This document shows positions 43,375 through 52,514 of a DNA stretch of 64,000 nt, one piece after another. Source of the stretch: an uncultured Candidatus Binatia bacterium (GTDB lineage: Bacteria; Desulfobacterota; Binatia; UBA9968; JAJDTQ01). The position numbers and the translations under genes were made by a program. Location: the NCBI GenBank assembly GCA_958295985.1, contig OY282432.1, forward strand, positions 3,992,517-4,056,516. Direction: 5' to 3'. The notes under the pieces are model-generated. The model did no database searches. It had not been told where the DNA came from and was given only the letters and a program-made list of their open reading frames with translations. The number at the start of each line of letters is the position of its first letter. Within the stretch, counting starts at the first letter, position 1.

Positions 43375-44534
43375 TCCCCGCCGAAGAGAACCTCCACCAG
43401 CGCCTCGGCCACGGTGTCCAACTCGGCGTGGGTGATGGTCAGGGGCGGCAGCAGCCGCACCACCGTCGCTCCCGCGGGCAGCGCCAGCACCCCCTTCTCC
43501 AGGAGGCGCACGAGGTAGGGCTGGGACTTTTCCTTCAGCTCGATGCCGATCATCAGGCCGAGCTGCCGCATGTCCCTGACCTTGGGAAGCTCGGCCGTCT
43601 TCAGACGCTCCGTCAGGTAGGCGCCTTTCTCCGCGGCGGCCTCGGCCAGCCGTTCCTCTATCATGGCGTCGATGGCGGCCAGCGAAGCGGCGCACGCCAG
43701 CGGGTTGCCGCCGAAGGTGCTGCCGTGGCGGCCCACGGGGACCTCGATCCGGTCGGAGCAGACCACCGCGCCCATGGGCAACCCTCCCGCCATGGCCTTG
43801 GCCAGGCACAGGATGTCGGGCTCCAGGCCGAAGTGCTCGCAGGCGAACATCTTCCCGGTGCGGCAGAACCCGGTCTGGACCTCGTCGATGATGAGGAGTA
43901 TCCCCTTCTCCCGGCACAGTTCGCTCACCTGCGCGAAGAACTCGGCCTTCCCGAGGTTCACGCCGCCCTCCCCCTGCACGATCTCCAGCATCACCGCCGC
44001 GGTATTGTCGCCCACCTTCTCCGCCAGCTTGGCGAAGTTGTTGAACGGCGCGAACTGGAAGCCTTCCACGATGGGCACGAAGGGCTCGCGATACTCGCGC
44101 GTGAAGGTGGCGCTCAGCGCCCCCATGGTGCGGCCGTGAAAGCCGCGCATGGCGCACACCAGCTCCTGCTTGCCGGTGGTGAACCGGGCGAACTTGATGG
44201 CGGCCTCGATGGTTTCGGCGCCCGAGTTGCAGAGGAAGGCGCGGTTCAGGTTTCCGGGGGTGACGCCCGCCAGCCGCTCCAGCAGCCGCGCCTTGACGTC
44301 GTTGTAGAAAATCCCCGAGCAGCTCAGCAGCCGCTGGGCCTGCTCCGCGACGGCTTGCACCACCCTCGGATGGCAGTGGCCCAGGTTGGCGACGCCGTGG
44401 CCGGCGACGCAGTCGATGTACTCCCGGCCGGCGTCGTCCCACACCCTGGCGCCCTCGCCGCGCACCAGCACCACGTCGCGCTTGGGATAGACGTCGAACT
44501 CGTACTGCCGCTGCAGCTCCTTGAAGTCCGTCAC
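43371..44534 (-). CDS. lysJ: LysW-gamma-L-lysine/ornithine aminotransferase (LysJ/ArgD family)
   Basis: 387 residues, PLP-dependent class III aminotransferase. Motifs: GVANLGHCHPRVV, FLCNSGAETIEAAIKFAR (phosphate-binding), MRGFHGRTMGALSAT, IIDEVQTGFCRTGKMFA (Asp that holds the pyridine N), and CLAKAMAGGLPMGA (PLP Lys). In the carrier-protein pathway it aminates the LysW-bound semialdehyde. Last gene of the LysW operon; its ATG overlaps the lysZ stop as ATGA. Sequence alone does not tell lysine from arginine duty; ordinary ArgD would look similar, and the operon decides the call. Confidence 0.9.
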   Translation of the reverse strand: MTDFKELQRQYEFDVYPKRDVVLVRGEGARVWDDAGREYIDCVAGHGVANLGHCHPRVVQAVAEQAQRLLSCSGIFYNDVKARLLERLAGVTPGNLNRAFLCNSGAETIEAAIKFARFTTGKQELVCAMRGFHGRTMGALSATFTREYREPFVPIVEGFQFAPFNNFAKLAEKVGDNTAAVMLEIVQGEGGVNLGKAEFFAQVSELCREKGILLIIDEVQTGFCRTGKMFACEHFGLEPDILCLAKAMAGGLPMGAVVCSDRIEVPVGRHGSTFGGNPLACAASLAAIDAMIEERLAEAAAEKGAYLTERLKTAELPKVRDMRQLGLMIGIELKEKSQPYLVRLLEKGVLALPAGATVVRLLPPLTITHAELDTVAEALVEVLFGGD

Positions 44535-45322
44535 TGAATCACCGTTCCTTTCCCCGCCAGAGCGTCGCGGACCGGATGCTCCACTCGGCCGTCGCTCAGG
44601 ATGACCTTTTCCGCGCCCTCTTCGAAGAGCCTTCGGAGCGCCAGCATCTTGCGCTTCATGCGTCCCTCCACCTGGGCTTCCCGCTGCTCCAGCTCCACGG
44701 CGCGGATACGGGGGACCACGGTGCTCTCGTCGTCCTTGTCGGCGAGAAAGCCCGGCGCCTCGATGAGTTGCAGCACCACCTCGGCGTGGAAGGCGTCCTG
44801 GAGCACGTTGACGATGTCGTCGTTCTCGGAATTGATGGCGGTGTTGCGCTCGTCGATGATGGGGATGGAGAGCACCGGCGCGTAGCCGCGGTCCAGCAGC
44901 AATTGGAACAGCTCCTTGTTGGCGCTCCTGGGCTTGCCCGAGAAGTCCCGGACGATGAGGGTCTTGCCGTCCTTCCGCACCCGGATGCCCTTGTTGCGCC
45001 GTCCCTGGATGGCCCGGCCGTCGATGCCGGAAAGACCCACGGCGTTGACCCCGTTCTGCTGCAGCAGCTCCACGATGCGCTTGTTCTGAAGGCCCGCGTA
45101 CCCCATCATGATGGCGTCGAGGGCGGCCTTGTCGGACAGCACACTGGAGTAGCCCGACACCGAGGTGACCACCTGGGTAGGGGCGCCGAGCCTGGCCGCG
45201 ATGGCGTCGCGCACCGCGTTGGCGCCGTGCACCACCACGAAACGATCGGACACCGCGGCCAGGTCCTCGGCGATGCCCGAGAGGTTGATGTCGCTGCCGC
45301 CGCCGATCTTCACCAGGATCAT
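44531..45322 (-). CDS. lysZ: [LysW]-aminoadipate/glutamate kinase
   Basis: 263 residues, amino-acid-kinase fold related to ArgB. Motifs: MILVKIGGGSDINLSGIAED, VVVHGANAVRDAIAARLG, and AVGLSGIDGRAIQGRRNKGI. It phosphorylates the LysW-bound delta/gamma carboxylate. The AGK-family N-terminal GGG loop is present; the glutamate-binding part differs from acetylglutamate kinase, as expected for LysZ. Both ends overlap neighbours as ATGA (with the amidotransferase at 45319-45322 and lysJ at 44531-44534), so the three are translationally coupled. Confidence 0.92.
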   Translation of the reverse strand: MILVKIGGGSDINLSGIAEDLAAVSDRFVVVHGANAVRDAIAARLGAPTQVVTSVSGYSSVLSDKAALDAIMMGYAGLQNKRIVELLQQNGVNAVGLSGIDGRAIQGRRNKGIRVRKDGKTLIVRDFSGKPRSANKELFQLLLDRGYAPVLSIPIIDERNTAINSENDDIVNVLQDAFHAEVVLQLIEAPGFLADKDDESTVVPRIRAVELEQREAQVEGRMKRKMLALRRLFEEGAEKVILSDGRVEHPVRDALAGKGTVIQ

Positions 45323-45957
45323 CGAAGCCGCTCCACCGTGTCGTTGGGGATCACGCGCCACTCCCGTGGCTCCGGCACGGTCTCGGAGCTGACGGTGAAA
45401 CCGTCGCCGCTCTGCCGGGCGCGAAGCCTGAAATACTCCGGACCCTCGTTGAAGACCGACCCCACGTAGACGTTCTCCTTGTCGGCGATGACCATGTTCA
45501 TGGCCCGCACGTACCGCGTCCGGCGGACGATGACGTCCATGCCCTTCCTCATGGCCGCGGCCATGTCGCCCTTGTCGAAGCGCTTGACGTAGTTGAACAC
45601 CTTCTCCGCGCCGATGCGGCCGGCCTCGGATATGCGGACGCCCCGGAGCTCGCCGTTGAACGCGAACACGTACCTGCCGTCGCAGAACGGCATGTTGTTC
45701 TCCACCGCGATGTTCTCATCCCTGAAGGCGCTGCGCGCGTGGCCCACCAGCAGCGTGGATGCGCCGAACTGCCGCAGGTCGTCCTCCCAGATGGGCTTGA
45801 TGTTCCGGTACACCTTCCACTCGCCATCCGCCAGGTAGGCGCAGCCCCAGCCGTGGCCCTGGTATTCCGGGCTGTTCCGGGCGATGCCGGCGAGATGCGA
45901 CAGGTGCTCGCCGATGTCGAACGGTTCCCGATTCTTGACGCACAGCAAGCGACACAT
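45319..45957 (-). CDS. Class II glutamine amidotransferase inside the LysW operon
   Basis: 212 residues beginning M-C-R-L-L, so the N-terminal Cys2 is the predicted nucleophile after Met removal. Other class II (Ntn) features are HARSAFRDENIAVENNMPF and FNGELRGVRISEAG. It resembles the stand-alone YafJ/DUG3-like group rather than a domain of a known synthase. It sits between lysY (20 bases) and lysZ (4-base overlap), so it is made with the pathway enzymes. No standard LysW step needs an amidotransferase; DUG3 relatives act on gamma-glutamyl bonds, and LysW attaches its substrate through such a bond, which suggests a possible role. Confidence 0.85.
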   Translation of the reverse strand: MCRLLCVKNREPFDIGEHLSHLAGIARNSPEYQGHGWGCAYLADGEWKVYRNIKPIWEDDLRQFGASTLLVGHARSAFRDENIAVENNMPFCDGRYVFAFNGELRGVRISEAGRIGAEKVFNYVKRFDKGDMAAAMRKGMDVIVRRTRYVRAMNMVIADKENVYVGSVFNEGPEYFRLRARQSGDGFTVSSETVPEPREWRVIPNDTVERLR

Positions 45958-45977
45958 GGCTGAAGAACCGAAGCGTT

Positions 45978-47030
45978 CTACGCCCCGGGGTGCAGACCCG
46001 GGAACTCCAGGCCCAGGGTCTCGTCGAAGCCGTTCATCAGGTTGAACGCCTGGACCGCCTGTCCGGCGGCGCCCTTCATGAGGTTGTCCAGCGCGCTGAG
46101 CACCACCAGCCGGTCCGAGCCCTTCTCCTTCTGAAAGCCGATGTCGCAGTAGTTGGTGCCGCTGAGCAGCTTGGGCTCCGGATACCGGTAGATGCCGTCG
46201 GCCTCCTTGACGATGCGGATGAAGGGCTCGTTGCCGTAGACCTCGCGGTAGATCTTCCACACGTCCTTCTCTTCCAGCGGCTGGCGCAGGAAGAGATGTG
46301 CGGTTGCCAGCACGCCCCGCACCCTCTCGATGGAGGTGGCGGAAAAATAGACCCGTATGCGCCGGCCGAAGCCCAACTCCTGCACGATCTCCGCGCTGTG
46401 GCGGTGGAGGGTGGGCATGAAGGAGCGCACCGCCCCGCTTCGCTCCGGGTGATGGGACGCCTCGCTGGCGGCGTTGCCTCCCTCGCTGGACCCCACCTTG
46501 ACCTCCACCACCGTGCGGTCCGGGTCCACCAGCCCCTTCTTGAAGAAGGGGTAGACGCCGAGGATCGTGGCGGTGGCGTTACACCCGGCGCCAGTGACGA
46601 GACTCGCCCCTCGCGTCTCCTCACGATGCAGCTCGGGGATACCGTACACGAAGTCCTTCATGAGCTCCGGGCGCAGGTGCGGCTTGCCGTACCAGCGTTG
46701 GTACTCGTCCGGGTCGTCGAGCCGGAAGTCCGCGCTCAGGTCGATGAGCTTGGGGGCCAGCCCCCGGAAATCGTCGATGCGCTCCATGGCCCGGCCGTGG
46801 GGCAGACAGAGGAACAGCAGGTCGCACGAGCCCAACTCGTCCATCCGGCGGAACCGAAGCTGCGTCCGCTTCCGCAGGTTGGGATGAGCCTTGAACGCGA
46901 ACTTCCCCGCGTAGCGCTCCGAGGTGATCTCGCACACCTCCACTCCGGGATGCCACAGGAGCAGTCGCAGGAGCTCACCGCCCGTGTACCCGGACGCGCC
47001 CACGATGGAGACCTTCAACTTCTCCGCCAC
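45978..47030 (-). CDS. lysY: LysW-gamma-aminoadipyl/glutamyl phosphate reductase (ArgC family)
   Basis: 350 residues from a GTG preceded by GGGAGG eight bases upstream; no ATG fits. NADPH loop VSIVGASGYTGGELLRLL near the N-terminus, catalytic Cys in VTGAGCNATATILG, and HRHSAEI later. Upstream KVGSSEGGNAASEASHHPER is a feature of this subgroup. It reduces the LysW-bound acyl phosphate to the semialdehyde. A 132-base gap separates it from lysX; the amidotransferase follows 20 bases on. It could be named argC in a genome where the carrier serves arginine. Confidence 0.91.
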   Translation of the reverse strand: MAEKLKVSIVGASGYTGGELLRLLLWHPGVEVCEITSERYAGKFAFKAHPNLRKRTQLRFRRMDELGSCDLLFLCLPHGRAMERIDDFRGLAPKLIDLSADFRLDDPDEYQRWYGKPHLRPELMKDFVYGIPELHREETRGASLVTGAGCNATATILGVYPFFKKGLVDPDRTVVEVKVGSSEGGNAASEASHHPERSGAVRSFMPTLHRHSAEIVQELGFGRRIRVYFSATSIERVRGVLATAHLFLRQPLEEKDVWKIYREVYGNEPFIRIVKEADGIYRYPEPKLLSGTNYCDIGFQKEKGSDRLVVLSALDNLMKGAAGQAVQAFNLMNGFDETLGLEFPGLHPGA

Positions 47031-47162
47031 GGCTCGCGCCTCCCTTTCCAGCGCCTCCACATGATCCAGGTCGCCACGCCGGCCGCGGCCGGTCCGCGGC
47101 GCTCCTCCGGCCCGCTCCCCCAAAGGACCTGTCCGAGTATGCGAATCGTGGCAGACTCCTGC

Positions 47163-48020
47163 TTACCCGGACCGGCCCGCGGCTACCTGGAGCACGTGCT
47201 CGACGATGAGCCCGGGGATGTTCACTCCGGTGGTGTCGATGCTGTTGCGGAACTCCATGGTGTAGTTCACCTCGTTGACCAGGAGTCCACCGGGGGTTTC
47301 GAAGATATCCGCGGCGACGATGCCGCCTCCCACCGCCGCGGCCGCGCGAACCGAGATGTCCCGTAACTCGTCCGTCACCGGACAGTTCTCGGCGCGCCCG
47401 CCCCGGGCCGTATTGGTGATCCAGTGGTCGCTGTAGCGGTAGATGGCGGCCACGCACTGGTCTCCGATGACGAAGCTGCGGATGTCCCGCTCGTTCTTCT
47501 CGATGTATTGCTGAACGTAGAAGATGGAGTGGTGATACGTGCCCAGGATCGCCTTGTGCTCCAGGATCGACTCCGCCGCGTCCCGGTCGTTGATCTTTGC
47601 CAGGAGCCTGCCCCAGGAGCCCACCGCGGGCTTGAGCACCACGGGATAACCCATCTCCTCGATGGCCTCCAGGGTGGACTGCTCGGTGAACGCGATGCGC
47701 ACCTCGGGCTGGGGCACCCCGTGCTCCTGAAGCTGCACCGACGTGAGGATCTTGTCGCCGCACACACCGGCGACCAACGACGAGTTGACGCAGGGCACGC
47801 CGGCGCTCTCGAACAGCCGCAGGCCGTGCAATGCCCGGGAGTGATTGATGCACCGCTCCAACAGCACGTCCAGGTCGAATCGGTCCCGGCCCAGGTTGAA
47901 CGAGAGCCGGCGGTCGTCGATCATCCTGAGCTCCACGCCGGGACGCTGCCGGAACTCCTTGATCAGGAGCTTCTCCTCGGGCCGGACCAGTGAATGCAGC
48001 AAACCGATCTTCAAGCTCAT
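47163..48020 (-). CDS. lysX: LysW-substrate ligase, ATP-grasp (LysX/ArgX)
   Basis: 285 residues, RimK-type ATP-grasp ligase that joins the amino group of aminoadipate or glutamate to the C-terminal Glu of LysW. ATP-grasp blocks: [38 protein letters not shown], and the metal-binding [14 protein letters not shown] near the C-terminus. The substrate-specificity region (DTTGVNIPG) is present, but I cannot assign aminoadipate or glutamate from it. The ATG overlaps the lysW stop as ATGA, coupling carrier and ligase. Confidence 0.94.
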   Translation of the reverse strand: MSLKIGLLHSLVRPEEKLLIKEFRQRPGVELRMIDDRRLSFNLGRDRFDLDVLLERCINHSRALHGLRLFESAGVPCVNSSLVAGVCGDKILTSVQLQEHGVPQPEVRIAFTEQSTLEAIEEMGYPVVLKPAVGSWGRLLAKINDRDAAESILEHKAILGTYHHSIFYVQQYIEKNERDIRSFVIGDQCVAAIYRYSDHWITNTARGGRAENCPVTDELRDISVRAAAAVGGGIVAADIFETPGGLLVNEVNYTMEFRNSIDTTGVNIPGLIVEHVLQVAAGRSG

Positions 48021-48181
48021 TCTCCCCAATCTTCCTCTTCCTGCGGCGCCTCGGCCACCTCCGGAGGATCGAGGCTCGTGACCTCCAGCTCGGTGCCGCA
48101 GTCGGCGCAGGCGATCAACTCGCCCTCCACCGCGTCATCCTCCAGTTCCAACTCTGCTCCGCAAACCGGACATTCAACCAT
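48017..48181 (-). CDS. lysW: LysW, amino-group carrier protein
   Basis: 54 residues. Two zinc-binding pairs, CPVC (Cys4, Cys7) and CADC (Cys25, Cys28), then an acidic tail ending in EEEDWGE. The EDWGE terminus is the diagnostic LysW motif; its last Glu receives the substrate through the gamma-carboxyl, protecting the amino group during lysine or arginine synthesis. AGGGAGG lies nine bases ahead of the ATG. First gene of lysW-X-Y-amidotransferase-Z-J. A releasing peptidase (LysK) is not in the cluster. Confidence 0.96.
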   Translation of the reverse strand: MVECPVCGAELELEDDAVEGELIACADCGTELEVTSLDPPEVAEAPQEEEDWGE

Positions 48182-48248
48182 CGACGGATACCTCCCTGGT
48201 GGTCTTTGACATGCCAATGGGTAGTGACAGGGTCCCCGCGACGCGAGC

Positions 48249-48277
48249 GGGTTCGAAGCCCGCCCGTGCCGGGCGGG
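48249..48277. repeat. REP-like palindromes upstream of lysW
   Basis: gggttcgaagcccgcccgtg (48249-48268) matches 378-397 at 18 of 20 bases. A stem CCCGCCC/GGGCGGG with a 5-base loop spans 48259-48277. It fills much of the gap between the aminotransferase stop and lysW, where it could end or attenuate read-through on the minus strand, and is followed by a gggacac remnant of the GTGTCC motif. Confidence 0.65.
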
Positions 48278-48285
48278 ACGGGACA

Positions 48286-49674
48286 CTAGGACCGTACGGC
48301 CCGCGCGACCGTAGTCACGGCGTCCCGCAAGATGGCGACGATGTCGTCGATCTGCTCTTTCGTGACCACCAGCGGCGGACACACGGCCAGCGCGTGGGTT
48401 CCGCACACCCGCAGCAACAGACCGTTGGCCAGGCACTCGTCGTAGACCCGCCGAGGCGCCTGCTGCTCCACCGCAAAGGGCTCCCGGGTCTCCTTGTCCT
48501 TCACCAGCTCCACCGCGGCGATGAGTCCCCGGCCGCGCACCTGCCCTACCATGGGCAGGTCCGACAGCGTTGCCAGCCGCTCCTGCATGTACGCCCCCAC
48601 CTCCGCGGCCCGTTCCACCAGCCGCTCCCGCTCGAGGATGTCCAGGTTGGCCAGTGCCGCGGCGCACACCACCGGATGTCCGGTGTAGGTGTAGCCGTGG
48701 TAGAACGCGTCGTCCGCCTTGGCGAGCAGGGTCTGGAAGATCTCTTCCCGGAACAGCATGGCGCCCAGCGGCAGATAGCCGCTGGTGATGCCCTTGGCAG
48801 TGATCAGCACGTCGGGCGCCACGCCCTCGCCGGCGCACGCGAACAGGCTGCCGGTGCGCCCGAAGCCCGTTATCACTTCGTCGCACACCATCAGGATACC
48901 ATGCCGGTCGCAGATCTCCCGAATCCTGGCCAGCCATCCCTCGGGCGGCACGATGACCCCGCCCACGCCCTGCACGGGCTCGGCCACGAAGGCCGCAACC
49001 GCGTCGGCGCCCTCCCCGTCCACCAGCCGCTCGAGCTCGTCGGCGCAGGCAAGGTGACAGTCCGGCCAGGTCTTCCCCAACTCGCAGCGATAGCAGTGGG
49101 GGCGCGCCATGTGGCGCACGTCCGGCAGGCCCGGCTCCATCTGCCGGTTGAAGAGCGGGATGCCCGTCAGCATGGCGGCCCCGCTGGAGGAGCCGTGATA
49201 GCCCTGGTTCAGGGTGACGAACCGCGTCCGTCGGGGCTGCCCCCTGGCCTTCCAGTAGGCCCGCACCAGGCGGATCATGCTCTCGTTGGCCTCCGAACCG
49301 CCGGAGGTGAACACCACGCGCGTGAGCCCTTCCGGCGCCATCTCCACGAGCCTGGACGCCAACCGGACGGTGGGTTCCGAGGTGGGGCCGATGAGCGTGG
49401 GGGCGTAGGCGAGCCGGTCCATCTGATCGGCCACCGCCCGGGTGATCTCCCTCCGCCCGTGGCCGACGTGGACGTTCCAGAGAGTGGAAAGGCCGTCGAT
49501 ATAGCGCTTGCCCAGCGAGTCCCAGAGGTAGATCCCTTCCGCCTTGACGAACACCGGCACGCCGTCCGTCTGATGCTTCGACAACGGCACGAAGCCGTGG
49601 ACGAGATGGTCCCGGTCGGCGCGGCTCATGGCCGCGGCGCGTTCGAGATCGACGGCGTCGGAAGGGTTTGTCAT
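48286..49674 (-). CDS. Class III omega-aminotransferase
   Basis: 462 residues, PLP-dependent, of the adenosylmethionine-8-amino-7-oxononanoate / omega-amino-acid:pyruvate group. Motifs: GLSTLWNVHVGHGRREI, FTSGGSEANESMIRLVRAYW, GYHGSSSGAAMLTG, VCDEVITGFGRTGSLFA, and ITAKGITSGYLPLGA (PLP Lys). A Cys-bearing segment (HCYRCELGKTWPDCHLACADE) is unusual compared with many relatives. With the adjacent aldehyde dehydrogenase it could turn an omega-amine into an acid. Same strand as, and just upstream of, lysW. Confidence 0.9.
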   Translation of the reverse strand: MTNPSDAVDLERAAAMSRADRDHLVHGFVPLSKHQTDGVPVFVKAEGIYLWDSLGKRYIDGLSTLWNVHVGHGRREITRAVADQMDRLAYAPTLIGPTSEPTVRLASRLVEMAPEGLTRVVFTSGGSEANESMIRLVRAYWKARGQPRRTRFVTLNQGYHGSSSGAAMLTGIPLFNRQMEPGLPDVRHMARPHCYRCELGKTWPDCHLACADELERLVDGEGADAVAAFVAEPVQGVGGVIVPPEGWLARIREICDRHGILMVCDEVITGFGRTGSLFACAGEGVAPDVLITAKGITSGYLPLGAMLFREEIFQTLLAKADDAFYHGYTYTGHPVVCAAALANLDILERERLVERAAEVGAYMQERLATLSDLPMVGQVRGRGLIAAVELVKDKETREPFAVEQQAPRRVYDECLANGLLLRVCGTHALAVCPPLVVTKEQIDDIVAILRDAVTTVARAVRS

Positions 49675-49749
49675 GGGTTCCGGCGAGTACTGGCGTCGGC
49701 GGCCGGATCCGGTGTCCTGTCCCACGCCGCCGAATCCGTGGTCATGGTC

Positions 49750-50781
49750 TCACAGCCCGTAATAACGCTTCGGGTTGTCGCACAGGATCTTCTTGCGCAA
49801 CTCGGGGCTGAGGTCCTCCCGGGCGAAGAAATCCGGCAGATCGTGAAAGAACTCCGAGCGCGCCCGCTCGTGGGGATAGTCGGAGGCCCACAGCACCTGA
49901 TCCCCGCCCAGGCGGTCCAGTACGTAGGGCAGGCTCTTCTCGTCCACCTCGCAGGTGAAGAAGATGTTGCCGCCGCGGATGACGTCGCTGGGGCGCTGCT
50001 TGACCGCCAGCGCGTGGCCGCGCCGCTCCCAGTTCTCGTCCAGCGCGTCCATCATGAACGGCACCCAGCCGGTGCCGCATTCCAGATAGGCCACCCGCAG
50101 ATCGGGGAAGCGGTCGAACACGCCGCTGTTGATCATGCTCATGATCTGCATCATCTGCGGCATGGTGTGCTCCAGGGGCCGCGCCTCGGCCAGACTCTCG
50201 AAGATGTCCAGGCCCAGGCCCGTGACCGGCCCTCCGTGGACCGCCAGGGGGCAACCCAGCCGTTCCGCTTCCGCGTAGATCGGGTCGAACTGCCTTCCGC
50301 CGAGGCCCACCAGCGGCGCCATCACCGACGGGATCACGCCGGCCACCATGCCCAGCTCTTCCACGCAGCGGCGCAACTCCTCGACGGCGGCGTCGATGTC
50401 CTGGACCGGCAACAGCGCCACGCCCTTGAGGCGGTCCGACCGGCGCCCGAAAGAGTCGTACAGCCAATCGTTGTAGGCCTGCGCCACCGCAACCGCCCAG
50501 CCCTTGTTCTTGATCTGGCCGTGGAACAGCGCGTTGCTGGGATAGAGGATCGTCCGGTCGATCTTCGAATCGTCCAGGAAACTGAGCCAGTTGGCCGCGT
50601 CCGGCACCTCGGCCTTGTGGCGGGAGGACATGCCCCGCATCCAGCCGTCGGTCAAGGGAAAGAAATAGTATTCCCGGGTCCAGTCCTTGTCGCACCAGGG
50701 GGCGGGCAGATACCGCCGCAGGTCCTTGTCCTGGTCCACCACATGGCCGTCCGCGTCGATGATCTCGTGTTCACGTTCCAT
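49750..50781 (-). CDS. PF04909 amidohydrolase (second copy)
   Basis: 343 residues. Metal-site blocks: IIDADGHVVDQDKDL (D-x-D-G-H variant), CPLAVHGGPVTG, and WASDYPHERARSEF. It resembles the protein at 38437-39561 in fold and motifs (AYNDWLYDSF, then FPDLRVAYLECGTGWVPF) but is only distantly similar. Substrate unknown. It lies between the aldehyde dehydrogenase and the aminotransferase on the minus strand, probably in the same transcript. Confidence 0.88.
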   Translation of the reverse strand: MEREHEIIDADGHVVDQDKDLRRYLPAPWCDKDWTREYYFFPLTDGWMRGMSSRHKAEVPDAANWLSFLDDSKIDRTILYPSNALFHGQIKNKGWAVAVAQAYNDWLYDSFGRRSDRLKGVALLPVQDIDAAVEELRRCVEELGMVAGVIPSVMAPLVGLGGRQFDPIYAEAERLGCPLAVHGGPVTGLGLDIFESLAEARPLEHTMPQMMQIMSMINSGVFDRFPDLRVAYLECGTGWVPFMMDALDENWERRGHALAVKQRPSDVIRGGNIFFTCEVDEKSLPYVLDRLGGDQVLWASDYPHERARSEFFHDLPDFFAREDLSPELRKKILCDNPKRYYGL

Positions 50782-50830
50782 GGGAAACCTCCACCGCCGG
50801 AATCCGGTACGCGCGCGCCGGGGTCGCGCG

Positions 50831-52300
50831 TCAGCGTATCATCAGCCGGCCGGATTCGCCCGAGTAGTTGATGAAGACGGTCTTGAGCTCGGTAAAGAAG
50901 TTGACGCCCTCCTCGGACATCTCTCGCTCCCCGACGCCGGTGGCCTTGATGCCGCCGAAGGGAAGCTGGGCCTCGCCGCCGATGGTGGGCTCGTTCACGT
51001 GGACCATGCCCGTCTCCACCTCTTCCACGAAGCGCATCGCCTTGTCCACGTCCCGGGTGAAGATGGACGTGGTGAGGCCGAAGTCCACCGAGTTGGCGAA
51101 CCGGATGGCCTCGTCCAGATCCGCGGCCGCGGCCACCGAGAGCACCGGACCGAAGATCTCCTCGCGGAAGATGCGCATGTCCGGAGTGACGTTGTCGAAC
51201 ACCGTGGGCTCCACGTAGTACCCGTGCTCCAACCCGGCCGGCTGATTCCCGCCCACCACCAGACGGGCGCCCTCCTGCTTGCCCACTTCGATGTACTCCA
51301 GGTCGGTCTTCCACTGGCTCTCGTCCACCGCCGGCCCCATGTCCACGTCCTGGTCGAGACCCGGGCCCACGCGTATCTTGCGGGCGTGGTCCTCCAGCCG
51401 GGCCACCAGCTCGTCCCTGGTGGAGCCGATGGCGATGACCCGGGAGGTGGCGGTGCAGCGCTGGCCGGTGGAGCCGAAGGCGCCGTCCCGTATGGCCACG
51501 GCCGCCTTCTCGAGATCGCAGTCGGGCATGACGATGACCGCGTTCTTGCCGCCCATCTCGCAGGTCACCTTGGCGCCCCGGGAGGCCGCCTTGACGTAGA
51601 GGTCGCTGCCGATCTCGTTGGACCCGGTAAACGAAACCACCGGGATGCGCGCGGAATTGACGATGGTCTCACCCACCTCGGACCCCGAGCCGACGATGAC
51701 GTTGAAGACCCCCTTGGGAAGACCGGCTTCCTCGTAGACGTCCGCCAGGAGGCCCGCGGTGGCGGGGGTCAGGGACGCCGGCTTGAGCAGCACCGCGTTG
51801 CCGGCCACCAGCGCCGGCGCGGACTTCCACACCGGTATCGCCCAAGGGAAGTTCCACGGCGCGATCAGCCCCACCACCCCCATGGGCTGGCGGATGGTAT
51901 AGGTGAAGGTGTCCCGGGCCTCGGACGGAAGGGTCTTGCCGCCGAGCCGGTAGCCGGCGCCGGCGTTGTACTCCAGCAGCGAGATCCCCTTGAGCACCTC
52001 GCCCCGGGCCTCCTTGAAGATCTTCCCCTCCTCGCGCGTCATGGTCTCGGCGATCTCGTCCACGCGCCGGCGCGCAATGTCCGCGGCGCGCCAGATCACC
52101 CGACCGCGTTCCGGCCCCGGCGTCTTCTTCCATCCCTGGAAGGCGGCCGCGGCCGCGTCGATGGCCCGCTCCGTGTCCGCGGCCGTGGCCATGGGAAACT
52201 CGGCGATGACGTCGCGGGTGTCCGCGGGGTTGACGTTGCGCACCCGTCTCTGGGAATCAGGCTGGCGCCACTCGCCGTTGATGTAGGAACCGGTGTGCAT
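50831..52300 (-). CDS. NAD(P)-dependent aldehyde dehydrogenase
   Basis: 489 residues. [19 protein letters not shown] (cofactor and oxyanion Asn), [14 protein letters not shown], general base Glu in CEMGGKNAV, nucleophilic Cys in [13 protein letters not shown] and [10 protein letters not shown]. Closest group by eye is the alpha-ketoglutaric semialdehyde / lactaldehyde dehydrogenase type. AAGGAG lies six bases before the ATG at 52298-52300. It heads the minus-strand series that continues through an amidohydrolase and an aminotransferase to the LysW operon, behind a near-consensus promoter. Confidence 0.93.
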   Translation of the reverse strand: MHTGSYINGEWRQPDSQRRVRNVNPADTRDVIAEFPMATAADTERAIDAAAAAFQGWKKTPGPERGRVIWRAADIARRRVDEIAETMTREEGKIFKEARGEVLKGISLLEYNAGAGYRLGGKTLPSEARDTFTYTIRQPMGVVGLIAPWNFPWAIPVWKSAPALVAGNAVLLKPASLTPATAGLLADVYEEAGLPKGVFNVIVGSGSEVGETIVNSARIPVVSFTGSNEIGSDLYVKAASRGAKVTCEMGGKNAVIVMPDCDLEKAAVAIRDGAFGSTGQRCTATSRVIAIGSTRDELVARLEDHARKIRVGPGLDQDVDMGPAVDESQWKTDLEYIEVGKQEGARLVVGGNQPAGLEHGYYVEPTVFDNVTPDMRIFREEIFGPVLSVAAAADLDEAIRFANSVDFGLTTSIFTRDVDKAMRFVEEVETGMVHVNEPTIGGEAQLPFGGIKATGVGEREMSEEGVNFFTELKTVFINYSGESGRLMIR

Positions 52301-52391
52301 GCGCGTCTCCTTGGGCGTAACGTCCCGAACGGAAGAAGGATGATTGCAATCGTGGATCGAGGACACTACACGAGCGTTTACCGTGGATGGG

Positions 52392-52420
52392 ATTAAAGGA
52401 AACAAACCCTGCCGTGTCAA
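52392..52420 (-). promoter_or_regulatory. Near-consensus sigma70 promoter before the aldehyde dehydrogenase gene
   Basis: TTGACA (52420-52415), 17-base spacer, TTTAAT (52397-52392) on the minus strand: 11 of 12 consensus bases with ideal spacing. The start would be near 52385, giving a leader of about 85 bases. It may drive the whole run down to lysJ unless the hairpin at 48259 ends it. Confidence 0.75.
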
Positions 52421-52514
52421 GTGTTCGCGGGCCTGCGTGACCGTAACCGGCCCGGAATCCGCCTTGCTTCCCCCATGGGTATCGTAATATCCTGCAGGGA
52501 TAAGCCTACAATCC

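Noticed and set aside
38437..50781. The two PF04909 amidohydrolases as a recent duplication
   Set aside because: They share motifs but differ over most of their length and lie on opposite strands in unrelated contexts.
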